Below, one piece after another: positions 27,105-37,469 of a stretch of 64,000 nucleotides of DNA (its first letter is position 1; the number at the start of each line of letters is the position of its first letter). The notes below the pieces were generated by a model that saw only the letters and a list, made by a program, of their open reading frames with translations, did not search any database and had not been told where the DNA came from. Position numbers and translations under genes: made by a program. Origin of the DNA: Palsa-89 sp963824345 (GTDB taxonomy: Bacteria; Acidobacteriota; Terriglobia; Bryobacterales; Bryobacteraceae); the NCBI GenBank assembly GCA_963824345.1, contig CAWGOZ010000002.1, positions 1 to 64,000 of the forward strand. Reading direction: 5' to 3'.

Positions 27105-30100
27105 ATGCCCGGCGCCAGCGCTGTCGGCCGCCTGCTTCGACGACGGAGCCCTCGCCAAATAGGATATCTTCATAGGGTGCGGCGTGTTCAGAAAAGGAGA
27201 AAATCGGTAGACGCCATACCCGGCAATATTGGCCGGAGCGCTGCGGCAGTGGATGAACTTCCTCTGTTAATGGTGGTGGATGCGCCCGCCCCCGGGTCGA
27301 CGTTCAGCGCCGGAGGGCTTCTCACTGGGGGCGGTTGGGTGTTGTCAGGGTCGTCGGTCGCCGAAGTCTCTGTATCGGCCGGCGAGGCGCATCTTGGCTA
27401 TGCGACCTATGGCCTACCTCGTCCCGACCTGGCCGAAGTGTTTCCTCAGTATCCCAACGCGGATAGGGCCGGCTTTTCGTTCTCTGCCTCTCTGGACCTG
27501 TCGCCTGCCGAGGCTGTCAGCCTGGTGTTTTTGGTTCGCACGGAAGACGGCGAACTGTGCCGCACCACGGTTCCAATTCAAATCACCGAACCGCCCGGTG
27601 GCCCGGCGGCGCTAGACCCGCCCGAAGAACCTGGTAGTAAGCGCGAGCCACTTCAGTTGAGGGTCGATCGGTCGGTTGTCGGCGCCGGCGGGCAACTTCA
27701 AATCGTCGGCTGGGCCGTCGCGGACACTCCGCTGGAATATGTGAAAGTCTATGCGGGGGAAACTTTGCTCGGGGCAGCCGAACTGGGACATTCGCGTCCC
27801 AACGTTGCCCAGGATTGGTCCGATTACCCCAACGCCACGACGCCCGGCTTCTCTTTCGTCTATGTTTCTCCCGCCGCGGCCGCAGGGGAAATAAAGGTTC
27901 TGAGAATCGAGGCGGCCGCACGAGGTGGCATCCGGCGCGAAGTTATAGCACCGACAACCTTCGACGTTGCTCCGGCGGATTCGGGGGCGGACATCATGAT
28001 CCATTGCGATCACGTTTGGCTATCGGCTCTCGGCAGGCTCGCCATTTCAGGATGGAGCGCCAGTCCGCATGGCGTCAACGAGGCGGCCGTTCTGTTCGAC
28101 GGCACCGAGATCGGGAAAGCCGAACTGGGCCTTGCCCGCCCGGACGTCGCGCTGGTCTTCCCCACCATCCCGCAGGCGGCCCGCTCCGGGCTGGCGTTCT
28201 CGCATCAATTTCCCGGACCGGCGGTAGGCGATCATGTCGTCACCATAAATGTCCGCGCAGGAAATGGCGCGGTGCGCGCCTTGTCGCTGCCCGTCGCCAC
28301 GGAGTTGATCCCTGCCGATATCGATACGCTGCTCAGGCTCCAGATCGACTCCCCTAAGTTGGCCGGCGGGGCAGCGCTGTCTCCAGTGCGGGGCAGCCTC
28401 CGCATCGAGGGCTGGGCTCTGGCGCGGGCCGGCGTAGCGAGCATCCGCGCTTACGTCGACAATGTCGAATCAAGCGAGGCCTATTGCGGTCTGCGTCGCG
28501 AAGATGTGGCCGCTGCCCATTCCGATTGGAACGACGCGCTTCTGAGCGGCTTCGGATTGTCGATGCCGGAAAGAAGACTCAGTTCGGGCCAGCATTCAGT
28601 TCGTATTGTCCTGCGCGACCGCCTTGGCCGCGAGCGATCGACGACTTTCACGATAACGGTGGACTCGCAGGCGGAGAGTGGCTGGCCCGGCGCGCTCCGT
28701 ACGCGGATGCCGGCTCTTGAAACTCAGTTGGACCGGCTGGTATTGTCCAGCTTAGGCTGGGAGCCCCGCTTCGAACTGTGCATGGCGATGCGGGAAAGCG
28801 ACATCGAGGCTGCGCGCGTAACGTTGGCCGGGCTGTGCAATCAGGAATATGAGAATTGGCAGCTCATCGTCCTGGTTCCGGAAGGCAAGCCGGTTGAGGA
28901 AACTGCTCGTCGCCTTCTCGACGGATTTACGCCGCCCGTCGGCGCGGTCGTACTTCGAGTTCCGGGCGAGTCTGACGCCCCAGGCGCGGAAATGGAATCG
29001 GGCGCCAACAACGGCGCGATGCTCCGCGGAGTCCTGAAAGCTGGAGATCGCATCGGGGCCGATGCCCTGTTGGAACTGGCCATCGAGATCGGGCTCGACC
29101 CAAAGGCAGATTTCGTCTACAGCGACGAGCGTCGAACTGACCCGGTTTCTGGCGTCGTGGCAGCGTATTTCAAGCCGAATTGGTCGCCTGATCTGTTGCT
29201 CTCGTGCAACTATATCGGCCGGCTGTGGGTAGCTCGCGACAGTTTGCTGCGACGAGCCGGTATCAAGCTCGGCGATCGTCTTGCGCTCGGGGATTACGAA
29301 TTGGCGCTGCGGCTGACTAGCGCGGCCAACAAGATCGCGCACGTGCCCAAGGTACTCTGCGAGCGCGGTGCGGCGGAACACGAAGATTTGGAAAGTGAAC
29401 GGGCCGCTTTGCGGAAGGCGGCGGAAGCCACCGGCATCGAAGGCGAAATTTTACCAGGCTGCGCGCCTGGCATCTACCGGTTTAAACGCGCGCTGGAGCG
29501 GCCTGGTCTGGTATCGATCATCATTTCCACCTGCGGCGCGCGGGATCTCATTAAGACCTGTATTGCGAGTATCCGCAAGGTGACTGCCTATCGGAATTTC
29601 GAAATTGTTTGCATTGAAAACATTCCCGCGTCAAACAGCAGTACGCGTCGCTGGATTCAGCGCAACGCCGACAAGACGATAAGAGCGAAAGAGCCGTTCA
29701 ACTGGTCCAAATTCAACAATACGGCGGCAAGCGAAGCGAGTCCCCAGGCAGTATACTATCTGTTTCTCAACGACGATGTGGAGGTGTTCGATCCTGACTG
29801 GCTAGACGCTTTGCTCGAACATGGCCAACGGGACGATGTCGGCGTAACCGGGGCTCTGCTGCTCTATCCGGACCGCACCGTCCAGCATGCAGCCCTTCAC
29901 ATGGTTGCTCCGGGCCTCGGACGGCACGCATCCAGGTTTGCACGAGAAGACGATCCTGGCTCTTTTGGGCGAACGCTCACACAGCGGAATGTCATCGCCG
30001 TCACAGGCGCCTGCATGCTTGTCCGCCGCTCCTTTTTCGAGACCCTAGGTGGCTTCGACGAAGCCCATGCGGTGGTAAACAACGATCTGGATCTATGTCT

Positions 30101-31460
30101 CAGGTCGGTCGATGGAGGCAAGCATGTCATATACACGCCCTATGCTAAGCTCATTCATCACGAAATGGCCAGCAGAAAGACGATGAGCGACCTGTACGAC
30201 GGCAAACATTTTGAGAACCGATGGCGAATGAAATTTGCCGAAGGCGATCCATATTACAATCCCCGTCTAACGAGAGTTGAGGATCACTTTGCAACGGACC
30301 TTGAGCCGGTCCAGATCATCCATGGCGGCCACCCGCTTATGCAGCGCAGCCAGGTTCGGGCGATCCTGGCGATCAAGCTTGACCACATTGGCGATTTCAT
30401 AACGGCCTTCCCGGCGTTTCGGCGCATCAAAGAGCGTTTTCCCGAGGCGAAGTTAAGCGTGCTGGCGAGCACGGCCTCGGTGAAACTGGCGACACTGGAA
30501 CCCGCTATCGATGAGGCGATCGAATTTAATTTCTTCAATGAGAAGTCAAGCCTGGGGCAGATCGAAGTATCCGCGGAAGCTTTCGCTACATTGCGGCGGC
30601 GCTTAGCGTCGGAGCGCTTCGACATCGCCATCGATCTCAGGAAACATGCGGACACTCGCGATCTGCTGCGCCACGCCGCTGCGAAGCTCACGGCTGGCTT
30701 CGATTCCGAATCGCGTTTCCCGTGGCTTGATATAGCCATAGAGTGGGAGCGAGATTTCCCGCTTTTCGCCAAACGCCAGCACGTGGCGGACGACTTGGTC
30801 CGATTGGTCGAGTCTGTCGCGCTAGCTTGCGCGGACGACCGCCGAACAATAGGCGATGCTGCGATGGAGGGATGGAACGATGCGGCCGGCCCCGAAGCCC
30901 CAGAAGCGCTGTTCGACAAGCCGGTGGTGTGCATTCACCCCGTTTCGGGAAACCTGCTGCGTACTTGGCCCGCCAAGTATTTTGCTGAACTGATCGATCT
31001 GATTGCGGCCGAGTTTGACGTGAATTTCGCAGTCATTGGTGGCGAGGGCGATCGCAAGATCGTGGATGAGATGTTCACCAGTGTTCCAATGCCCAGTTCA
31101 GCAACTTCGCTGGTCGGACGCATCCCGCTGGAACGGCTGCCGCATTTCCTTGCGCGCTGTGCGCTCTTTGTTGGAAACAACAGCGGACCGCAGCACATCG
31201 CAGCCGGACTCGGCATACCGACGATCGGAATTCACTCCGGGGTCATCGACTCCCATGAGTGGGCGCCGATTGGCCCGGCGGCGGTCGCCGTTCGCCGGGA
31301 CATGACCTGTAGCCCGTGCTATTTCGCCCTGCCGGAGCAATGTTCCCGCGGGGTCGCCTGCCTCAATGATTTGCGGCCCGGCGATGTGCTGGCTACCTGC
31401 CGGAAATTCCTGTCGATCAGGGGCTGGTCGTCGCGCCGCAACTTGGTGTCGGCGACCTGA
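27105..31460 (+). CDS. Giant modular glycosyltransferase: four beta-sandwich-like modules, two GT2 domains, GT9
   Basis: A 1451-residue protein. About residues 50-515 contain four repeats of a module with the signature GW...V.V..G...LG.A..G..RPD....P.....GFSF. About 550-780 form a first GT2-like domain with the late GT2 pattern (DFVYSDERRTDP, YFKPNWSPDLLLSCNYIGRL) but without the DxD (AGDRIGADALLELA in its place). About 800-1040 are a second GT2 with FLNDDVEV and AVTGACMLVRR. From about 1084 to the end is a GT9 heptosyltransferase-like domain (RAILAIKLDHIGDFITAFPA, ARCALFVGNNSGPQHIAAGL). It probably adds several sugars in sequence. ATG 27105 has no clear ribosome site, so a start inside the first 50 residues is possible. 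Confidence 0.85.
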   Translation: MPGASAVGRLLRRRSPRQIGYLHRVRRVQKRRKSVDAIPGNIGRSAAAVDELPLLMVVDAPAPGSTFSAGGLLTGGGWVLSGSSVAEVSVSAGEAHLGYATYGLPRPDLAEVFPQYPNADRAGFSFSASLDLSPAEAVSLVFLVRTEDGELCRTTVPIQITEPPGGPAALDPPEEPGSKREPLQLRVDRSVVGAGGQLQIVGWAVADTPLEYVKVYAGETLLGAAELGHSRPNVAQDWSDYPNATTPGFSFVYVSPAAAAGEIKVLRIEAAARGGIRREVIAPTTFDVAPADSGADIMIHCDHVWLSALGRLAISGWSASPHGVNEAAVLFDGTEIGKAELGLARPDVALVFPTIPQAARSGLAFSHQFPGPAVGDHVVTINVRAGNGAVRALSLPVATELIPADIDTLLRLQIDSPKLAGGAALSPVRGSLRIEGWALARAGVASIRAYVDNVESSEAYCGLRREDVAAAHSDWNDALLSGFGLSMPERRLSSGQHSVRIVLRDRLGRERSTTFTITVDSQAESGWPGALRTRMPALETQLDRLVLSSLGWEPRFELCMAMRESDIEAARVTLAGLCNQEYENWQLIVLVPEGKPVEETARRLLDGFTPPVGAVVLRVPGESDAPGAEMESGANNGAMLRGVLKAGDRIGADALLELAIEIGLDPKADFVYSDERRTDPVSGVVAAYFKPNWSPDLLLSCNYIGRLWVARDSLLRRAGIKLGDRLALGDYELALRLTSAANKIAHVPKVLCERGAAEHEDLESERAALRKAAEATGIEGEILPGCAPGIYRFKRALERPGLVSIIISTCGARDLIKTCIASIRKVTAYRNFEIVCIENIPASNSSTRRWIQRNADKTIRAKEPFNWSKFNNTAASEASPQAVYYLFLNDDVEVFDPDWLDALLEHGQRDDVGVTGALLLYPDRTVQHAALHMVAPGLGRHASRFAREDDPGSFGRTLTQRNVIAVTGACMLVRRSFFETLGGFDEAHAVVNNDLDLCLRSVDGGKHVIYTPYAKLIHHEMASRKTMSDLYDGKHFENRWRMKFAEGDPYYNPRLTRVEDHFATDLEPVQIIHGGHPLMQRSQVRAILAIKLDHIGDFITAFPAFRRIKERFPEAKLSVLASTASVKLATLEPAIDEAIEFNFFNEKSSLGQIEVSAEAFATLRRRLASERFDIAIDLRKHADTRDLLRHAAAKLTAGFDSESRFPWLDIAIEWERDFPLFAKRQHVADDLVRLVESVALACADDRRTIGDAAMEGWNDAAGPEAPEALFDKPVVCIHPVSGNLLRTWPAKYFAELIDLIAAEFDVNFAVIGGEGDRKIVDEMFTSVPMPSSATSLVGRIPLERLPHFLARCALFVGNNSGPQHIAAGLGIPTIGIHSGVIDSHEWAPIGPAAVAVRRDMTCSPCYFALPEQCSRGVACLNDLRPGDVLATCRKFLSIRGWSSRRNLVSAT

Positions 31461-31569
31461 CCGGGTGCGGGAACCGGGGCGCTAGAACTCGCTCCATCGT
31501 TTCTGGTTCGTCGCCCCTCCGCCGAGGCTCAACCTCGGCTCGGTCGTGCTAAAATCAAGGCCATTCATC

Positions 31570-32640
31570 ATGACTCGTGCTGTTCCTTTGCCTGGAATAC
31601 CGGACGTTGAATCCCCGCTGTTTGAAAAAATCTTTCAAGCCAAAAACGTCTCAGCTGAGACTCGCGAGATTGCCCGCAAATTACACAAGGATGGTTACGC
31701 TGTTCTCGATTTCCCAGAGCCGGCTTTGGATCAACTAGCCGCCAACATTGTTCGGTCTCTTGACAGTAGTTACGATTGGGATCGATGGCGGAAAGGCACA
31801 AGTCCGGGCCTCCGCGTACAAGATGCCTGGCAAAACGTGCCAGAAGTGAAGAGCGTTGCGTGCAATCCTCAGATTCTACAGTTGCTCTCAGATCTCTATG
31901 GTAGGCGAGCGTTTCCGTTCCAAACATTGAATTTCCCGGTCGGGACCCAACAGCATTTCCATTCCGATAGCGCTCATTTCAGTTCTTGTCCAGAGCGCTT
32001 CATGGTAGGAGTCTGGTTGGCGTTAGAAGATATTGATCGAGACAATGGCCCGCTTGTGTACTATCCCGGCTCCCATGTGCTTCCCGTAATCACTAACGAG
32101 CATACCGGAGTAAATCCAGATACACGCGGCGATTCACACAGCCACTATACCTCTTACGAAAGGGCCTGGGAGGCGATCGTCGATGCGCAGGGCCTCAAGC
32201 CGGCTTACTTCCAGGCAAAGAAGGGGCAGGCGTTAATATGGGCGGCCAACCTATTGCACGGCGGTGCGCCTCAAAACAACCTGCGTCGAACACGGCACAG
32301 CCAGGTGACGCACTATTACTTTGAGGGATGCACATATTACACGCCTTTGGGATCCGTTCCGTTTCTAGGGTCGATTGAATACCGCGAGATAGTTGACATC
32401 TCGACCGGAAAAAATGTTCCGAATATGTTGAATGGCCTCCCAGTCTCAAAGGAACAGATCCATCATGCATCTTTCGTAATGGATCAGGCGAGCGTAACGG
32501 ACCCGTCGAGACCCAAACTTCCGCCGGGTTTCGACGGGACTGCCTATCTGAAGGCCAATCCAGATGTAGCGGAGGCGCAAGTCGATCCAGTCAAGCATTG
32601 GCTTGAATTCGGATACCTTGAGGGCAGGCCCCTGCGATAA
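31570..32640 (+). CDS. PhyH-family dioxygenase with C-terminal PDV repeat
   Basis: A 356-residue putative Fe(II)/2-oxoglutarate oxygenase. ATG 31570 is preceded by AAGG. The metal ligands are visible: H-x-D in QHFHSDSAHF, and the distal His in LLHGGAPQNN, with the 2-oxoglutarate Arg in RTRHSQVTHYYFEG. The last about 40 residues are one PDV repeat (PPGFDGTAYLKANPDV...KHWLEFGYLEGRP), appended at the C-terminus, whereas the PhyH protein at 1800 has it at the N-terminus. The two PhyH proteins are not close relatives. Substrate unknown. Confidence 0.8.
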   Translation: MTRAVPLPGIPDVESPLFEKIFQAKNVSAETREIARKLHKDGYAVLDFPEPALDQLAANIVRSLDSSYDWDRWRKGTSPGLRVQDAWQNVPEVKSVACNPQILQLLSDLYGRRAFPFQTLNFPVGTQQHFHSDSAHFSSCPERFMVGVWLALEDIDRDNGPLVYYPGSHVLPVITNEHTGVNPDTRGDSHSHYTSYERAWEAIVDAQGLKPAYFQAKKGQALIWAANLLHGGAPQNNLRRTRHSQVTHYYFEGCTYYTPLGSVPFLGSIEYREIVDISTGKNVPNMLNGLPVSKEQIHHASFVMDQASVTDPSRPKLPPGFDGTAYLKANPDVAEAQVDPVKHWLEFGYLEGRPLR

Positions 32641-32735
32641 AGCCATCGCGTTGGACCGCGATTTTGGTGCACTGTCCCGTGGTAGAACGATATACTACAG
32701 AGTCGACCGAAACTTCAGTCCAGAATTGATTGGGA

Positions 32736-34073
32736 ATGACCGCACTGGATATCAGCAGGGCCGAGGCAGCCCTTGCCGCGCGTGACATCGCAGCCCTGAG
32801 CAGCGAATTAGCCACCCTCTTTCCTCGCGATCCGGACGTGGCGCGGGCCGAGGATCTGGTCCGGCTCGCGCTGGGCGAGCCGATGCCGGGACTGACGCTC
32901 TCCGGCACGGCTCCGTTATTTTTCAAAAGTGTCGCCAAAACCAGACGCCTGCTAGCGTCCGGCCAGCCTGATCAATCCCGCCAGGGCCGGACACTGATCG
33001 GCACGGATATGGATTTTATCGCCGATCTGAACGGGATTGAAGAGTGGACAATCCCTCAATGCCTCAATTTCTTGATCCTGGAACAGCTTCGGCCGACGCG
33101 CCGGGCGGCTGTCGTTGGAACGATGCGCGACGATGGGATCTACGCGCTAGAGTGGATCGCCTACTATCTCGCACTAGGATTTGAGCATATCTTCATCTAC
33201 ACCAACGATAATGCCGATAGCTCCGACGCACTACTTCGGATCCTCTCTGAACAGAAAATCATTACGCTTATCGAAAGCGAGACCTCGGGCAAGGTCGGCC
33301 CAGAAGCAAAGGCCTACGGACATTCAATTCAATTGCTGCACGATCTGCGGGCGTTTGAGTGGGTCCTCTACGTGGATTCCGACGAATATCTTGTTCCGGC
33401 GCCGCGCTTCGGCAACTCCGTGATCAATGTGCTGGCGGCAGTGGAAGAACACTTCCCGAATCGGCTGCCGTCGTGCGTCTGTTACCCGTACTTATGGTTC
33501 ATCAGCGAAATGGCCTACTTGCGCACGCCAGGCTTGCTGATAGAACGATTTCAGCACGCGCGGTATCACTGGATTACCAAGGGGCTGGTCCGGCTGCAGG
33601 ACGTTGTGTCGATGCGGCATGAGCATTTTCCAGACGTTAAAGCCGGTGGTTTTCTGGTCGATTCCGCCTTCGACCTGCTTCCGCTGGATGTTAGAGAAGT
33701 GTGGAAGAGACGCAATCCACAATATGCCGGCGGCCGTCTCAATCACTACTGGCCAAAATCGTTTGAAGAATTCGCGATCAAGAAGGCGCGCGGTAAAACG
33801 CTCAACCTCGAAGAGAACCTATATGATCGGCCATTCGAGATGTTTTTTGCCTGGAACGGGTATGAGTCGGAAGATAATTACTATCCCATCGACCCCGTCA
33901 TGCTCGCGCGAGTTCGGGAGACCGTGGAAAGGTTCAAGCGCTTGGAAGGCGTCGGGCCCATTGCGGATCAGATCGAGAAGGGATTCCCGGCTTTACTGCG
34001 GCGCTACTATGGCGGCGAGGAGTGTCTCCGCAGCCTCTACAAACGGCATAAGACGGTGCCCATCGAACTCTAA
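32736..34073 (+). CDS. Glycosyltransferase, GT2/GT92-like (Glyco_tranf_2_4 type)
   Basis: A 445-residue protein. ATG 32736 is preferred over TTG 32730. After an N-terminal helical part of about 120 residues comes a GT-A core: AVVGTMRDDGIYALEWIAYYLALGFEHIFIYTNDNADSS, then VLYVDSDEYLVP, the DxD metal site. Members of this group act on glycans in many envelope and capsule clusters. It is related to the protein at 36817-37434, which lies nearby in the opposite direction. The convergent repeat protein ends 81 bases away. Confidence 0.8.
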   Translation: MTALDISRAEAALAARDIAALSSELATLFPRDPDVARAEDLVRLALGEPMPGLTLSGTAPLFFKSVAKTRRLLASGQPDQSRQGRTLIGTDMDFIADLNGIEEWTIPQCLNFLILEQLRPTRRAAVVGTMRDDGIYALEWIAYYLALGFEHIFIYTNDNADSSDALLRILSEQKIITLIESETSGKVGPEAKAYGHSIQLLHDLRAFEWVLYVDSDEYLVPAPRFGNSVINVLAAVEEHFPNRLPSCVCYPYLWFISEMAYLRTPGLLIERFQHARYHWITKGLVRLQDVVSMRHEHFPDVKAGGFLVDSAFDLLPLDVREVWKRRNPQYAGGRLNHYWPKSFEEFAIKKARGKTLNLEENLYDRPFEMFFAWNGYESEDNYYPIDPVMLARVRETVERFKRLEGVGPIADQIEKGFPALLRRYYGGEECLRSLYKRHKTVPIEL

Positions 34074-34154
34074 ATGCAGCGCGGCATCGCCACTTAGGCA
34101 TCCTCCAAGCCGAACTCTCCGCGCGGCGTTCAAACCTTCCAATTCTTTCCAGAC

Positions 34155-36728
34155 TCAGCGACTCGGGGACGGCGCTGCCGGGACGGAAGGCCGCGGTAGA
34201 ATCGGCGGCAGTTCGGATATACCGCTGGCCGGCGGCCAAGCGGTTTTCCCGCGTGCCGATTTGATTGCCGCAACGATTTCCGGATAGGCCTTGATGTAGG
34301 CGCCCTCGTCGAACGCGTCCGGCGCTACCTCTTCGATGTCGACAGGAAAAACGGGAGTGGAAGGCTCGGTGAAACCGTTGGCCGCACGAATGTAGTGTGG
34401 GTTGGCCAAACGATTTTCCAGCGCGCCACGAACCAGGTAATGACGTAAACCGGAAGCCCATTTACCTGATTGGACTGCAGCCGCCACGTCCGGAAAGGCT
34501 CTTAGGTAAGCGGCCTCATCGAAGCCGTCTGGTGCGACTTCTTTGATGTCGGCGGAAAGACCGCGAATCGCGCGGATATAGCGCTCGTCGGCCAGACGAT
34601 TTTCCAGTGCGCCATGAATCCGGTAATGATGCAGGGCGGAAATCCACTCTCCCGATTTGACCGCCGCTGCGACATCCTCAAAGGCCGCAAGGTAGTTGCT
34701 CTCATCGAAGGTGTCCGGCGCGACCTCATGGACGCCGCCGGGGTTGGAGAGGGAGGTCGCGGCGCAACCGGCGGTCGCAAATATATAGCGCTCGTCCGCC
34801 AAACGATTTTCCCGCGCGCCATGAATCCGGTAATGATGCAGGGCGGAAGCCCACTCGCCCGATTCCATTGCCGCTGCCACATCCGGAAATGCTTTGACGT
34901 AGGCGGCCCCGTCGAAGCCTTCCGGTGCGTCATCCTGAGTGGCCGTAGAAGCGGGATGCAAGGTCGCATTGCGACGGCTGGCTTGCCAAAGATAGCGCCC
35001 GTCAGATAAGCGGTCTTCCCCCGCTCCATGCACCCGGTAATGATGCAAGGCGGAAGTCCACGATCCTGCCCTGATTGCAGCCGCCACATCCGGAAATGCT
35101 TTGATGTAGGCCAATTCGTCGAAGCCTTCCGGAGCGCCATTTTGCAGGTCGGCAACGCCGGGAGGATAGGCCGCGGTGCAGCCGATGGCTGCGCGGATAT
35201 AGCGCTTGTCGGCCAAACGGCTTTCGTACGCGCCGCGGACCCGGTAATGGTGCAGTGCGGAGGCCCACTCACCCGCTCTGATTGCCTTCGCAATTTCCGG
35301 GTAGGCTTCGAGATAGGCAACCTCATCGAAGCCGTATCGCGCGGAAGTGCGTTGGGTGGCATTCCAAGCGAACGCCGAAAACCGGAGGAAAGCCACTGTA
35401 AAGGCATTAAGAATTGTGCGGCAGGCTCTAAGGAATCGGGGCGCACGCTGGTCAACGAATCGATGCAACCGTTCGATTAAAAGATTACCATTCCAGATTC
35501 TGGTCTGGGACGTTGCCAGATCGGGAAAGTGCTCATCCGGTTCTGGCATCTCGGTCTCTATCCCTTGTTGCTTGCAATGAGCCTCGAACGGATCGTCGCC
35601 TGTGGCCGTTATCTCAGGATGGCTTTGACAGTACTCGACAGCATCGAAGCCGGGAATAGGGCTAACAAGGCCACTCTTCCGCCGTTGCAGATAATGCCGC
35701 AAAGGACTCTCATCGACGGAAAGGCCGTGCTGATCTCGGTACCAATTGGTGTCAAACAGCGGCGATGGCCAAGCGCCCTGCTTCTCTCCGCGGAGGACGT
35801 AGCTGCACAGCGGATTGCGATCGTCTCCTTCAAGCAGCGCTGGATAATTCTCGCTATACCAGTCCGGATCGAAGTAGAAATTGGGCCTGCGGCCTTCTTT
35901 CCACCCACGGGAACAATAATCGGAAAGCGCGTCAAAATCATCCGATTTTGCGCCGGGGTATGTGGCCAGATACCACTCTGCATCAAGCAGACCAGACAGC
36001 CGGACGAGCCTCTTGTCGGAACGATTCGAGAGTCGTACTTGTTTCGGCGCGCCAGATTCCGTCGCCCCGGAGGCATCTTTCGCGGGCCACCCGTTCGCAC
36101 CGGTGCGGTAAGGGTTCCGGGCCGAATACAAGCGCCAGGTCTTCCATACTCTGAGGGAAGACGCCGCCTTCGTATTCTCATCCTGGACCTGCGCCTCTAC
36201 ATCGGATGTTTGCCGCCTCCAGTAATGCTCGAACGGATCGCGGCCGGCCGCAATTATCTCAGGATGTTTTCGACAGTACTCGACCGCGTCGAAATCGGGA
36301 ACCGGGCTAACAAGTCCGGCGTTCCGCCGCTGGATATAATGCCGCAAAGGGCTCTCATCGGCGGAAAGCCCGTGCTGCGCACGGTACCAACCAGCGTTAA
36401 ATAGCGGCGACGGCCAAGCGCCTTCTCTTTCTCCATGGACCACATACTCGTACAGCGGATTGCGTCCATCCGTGTGCAGCGCCGGATAACGGGCGCAAAA
36501 CCACACCGGGTCGAAGTAGAAATTTGGCTTGCGGTCTTCTTTCCACCCATGCGTGCAAAAGTGCGTAAGCGCGTCGTACCCAGCTGCTTTGGCGTCGGGA
36601 TAGTTTGCTAGATACCAATCTTCATCCACTAGGCCAGACCGCTGGATGTACCGCTCGTCGTAATAACTAGCGGGCTCTACGTGTTTCAACGTACCCAATC
36701 CAGGCACCGGGCGGGACGCGTTGTTCAC
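34155..36728 (-). pseudogene. PDV-repeat scaffold, C-terminal part of a frameshifted GT2-repeat gene
   Basis: The 857-residue reading frame (GTG 36728) is almost all short repeats. Residues about 25-175 and 240-385 are two blocks of four units each (DEDWYLANYPDAK...HFCTHGWKEDRKPN type). From about 465 come five complete units of a second type (GFDE.AYL.AFPDVAAA..SGEW.SALHHYR.HGA.ENRLAD.RYI) and a sixth that is cut short. The frame is also open upstream of the GTG to 36818, where it encodes RLGLRPRDLEFGWGAHYTW, the expected continuation of the glycosyltransferase ending at 36817. The real gene is therefore complement(34155..37434) with a one-base shift. The repeats probably mediate protein or glycan binding; their fold is unknown. 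Confidence 0.75.
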
Positions 36729-36816
36729 TTCCTGCCAGCTCGCTATGGTCTCGGCAGGGCTCCAGGTGTAATGCGCACCCCATCCGAACTCCAGGTCACG
36801 CGGCCGCAGGCCAAGC

Positions 36817-37434
36817 CTAAAGTTCGGCGCTACGCCCGATGGCGTAATCCAGGCCCAACTGTTTGTAGTGCAGCAGCAGTACCTCTGGATAGTGGGGCCA
36901 TATCACGCGCCCTTTCGGTCTGGCCGCATGCCTCCCCGGCCCGTAATTTGTCGCTTTGAGCGCCCTTGGATTGAATATGCACAGCCTGTCCTGGGCGATT
37001 GATCGCCGGCCGCGTGTCACGAGTTCGAACAGCGGTTGACTTGCGCTGGGAAAGCAATCGGAGACCATGTCGTAACCGATGGTCCGAATGGCGGTGATCT
37101 TCTGTTCCTTACATCTCCGCAGGTAATCGATCATACGCGGGTGATAGGTAAATTCGTCGATATCGGTTACGATCACCCAATCGGCGTCGCTCTTGCGCCA
37201 CATCGTGTCGCCCAAACGGCGTTCCTTGGCAACAAAAGATTTTCCATGGACGTCAAAATGGTCTACCGCCACTCTACCGTGGTTCTCGAGTATGTATATC
37301 GATTCGTCAGTCGATCCGTTGTCTAAGACGAAATATCTATCAACGATCGGGTCGTAATGTTTGAAGAAATGGGGTAGCATCCGTGCGTCGTTCCAACACA
37401 GGCAATACAAATCAATTTTCAGTCCATCCGGCAT
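36817..37434 (-). pseudogene. GT2/GT92-like glycosyltransferase, N-terminal part of the frameshifted gene
   Basis: The 205 residues begin with IDLYCLCWNDARMLPHFFKHY and carry the metal-binding VTDIDEFTYHP. The frame ends at TAG 36817-36819 right after LLHYKQLGLDYAIGRSAEL. Removing one T from the TTT at 36819-36821 makes CTT AGG and restores the family's usual ending (GWGAHYTW), leading into the repeat region. This is a single homopolymer lesion: either a true frameshift or a sequence error. The intact product would be about 1090 residues, a cytoplasmic glycosyltransferase tethered to a 14-unit repeat tail. Confidence 0.75.
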
Positions 37435-37469
37435 CAGCGCTCCAAATAAGGAGTCATTCTAAAAGGCCG

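Noticed and set aside
35028..36404. Plus-strand frames opposite the repeat scaffold
   Set aside because: They mirror the periodic minus-strand repeats and carry no independent start signals.
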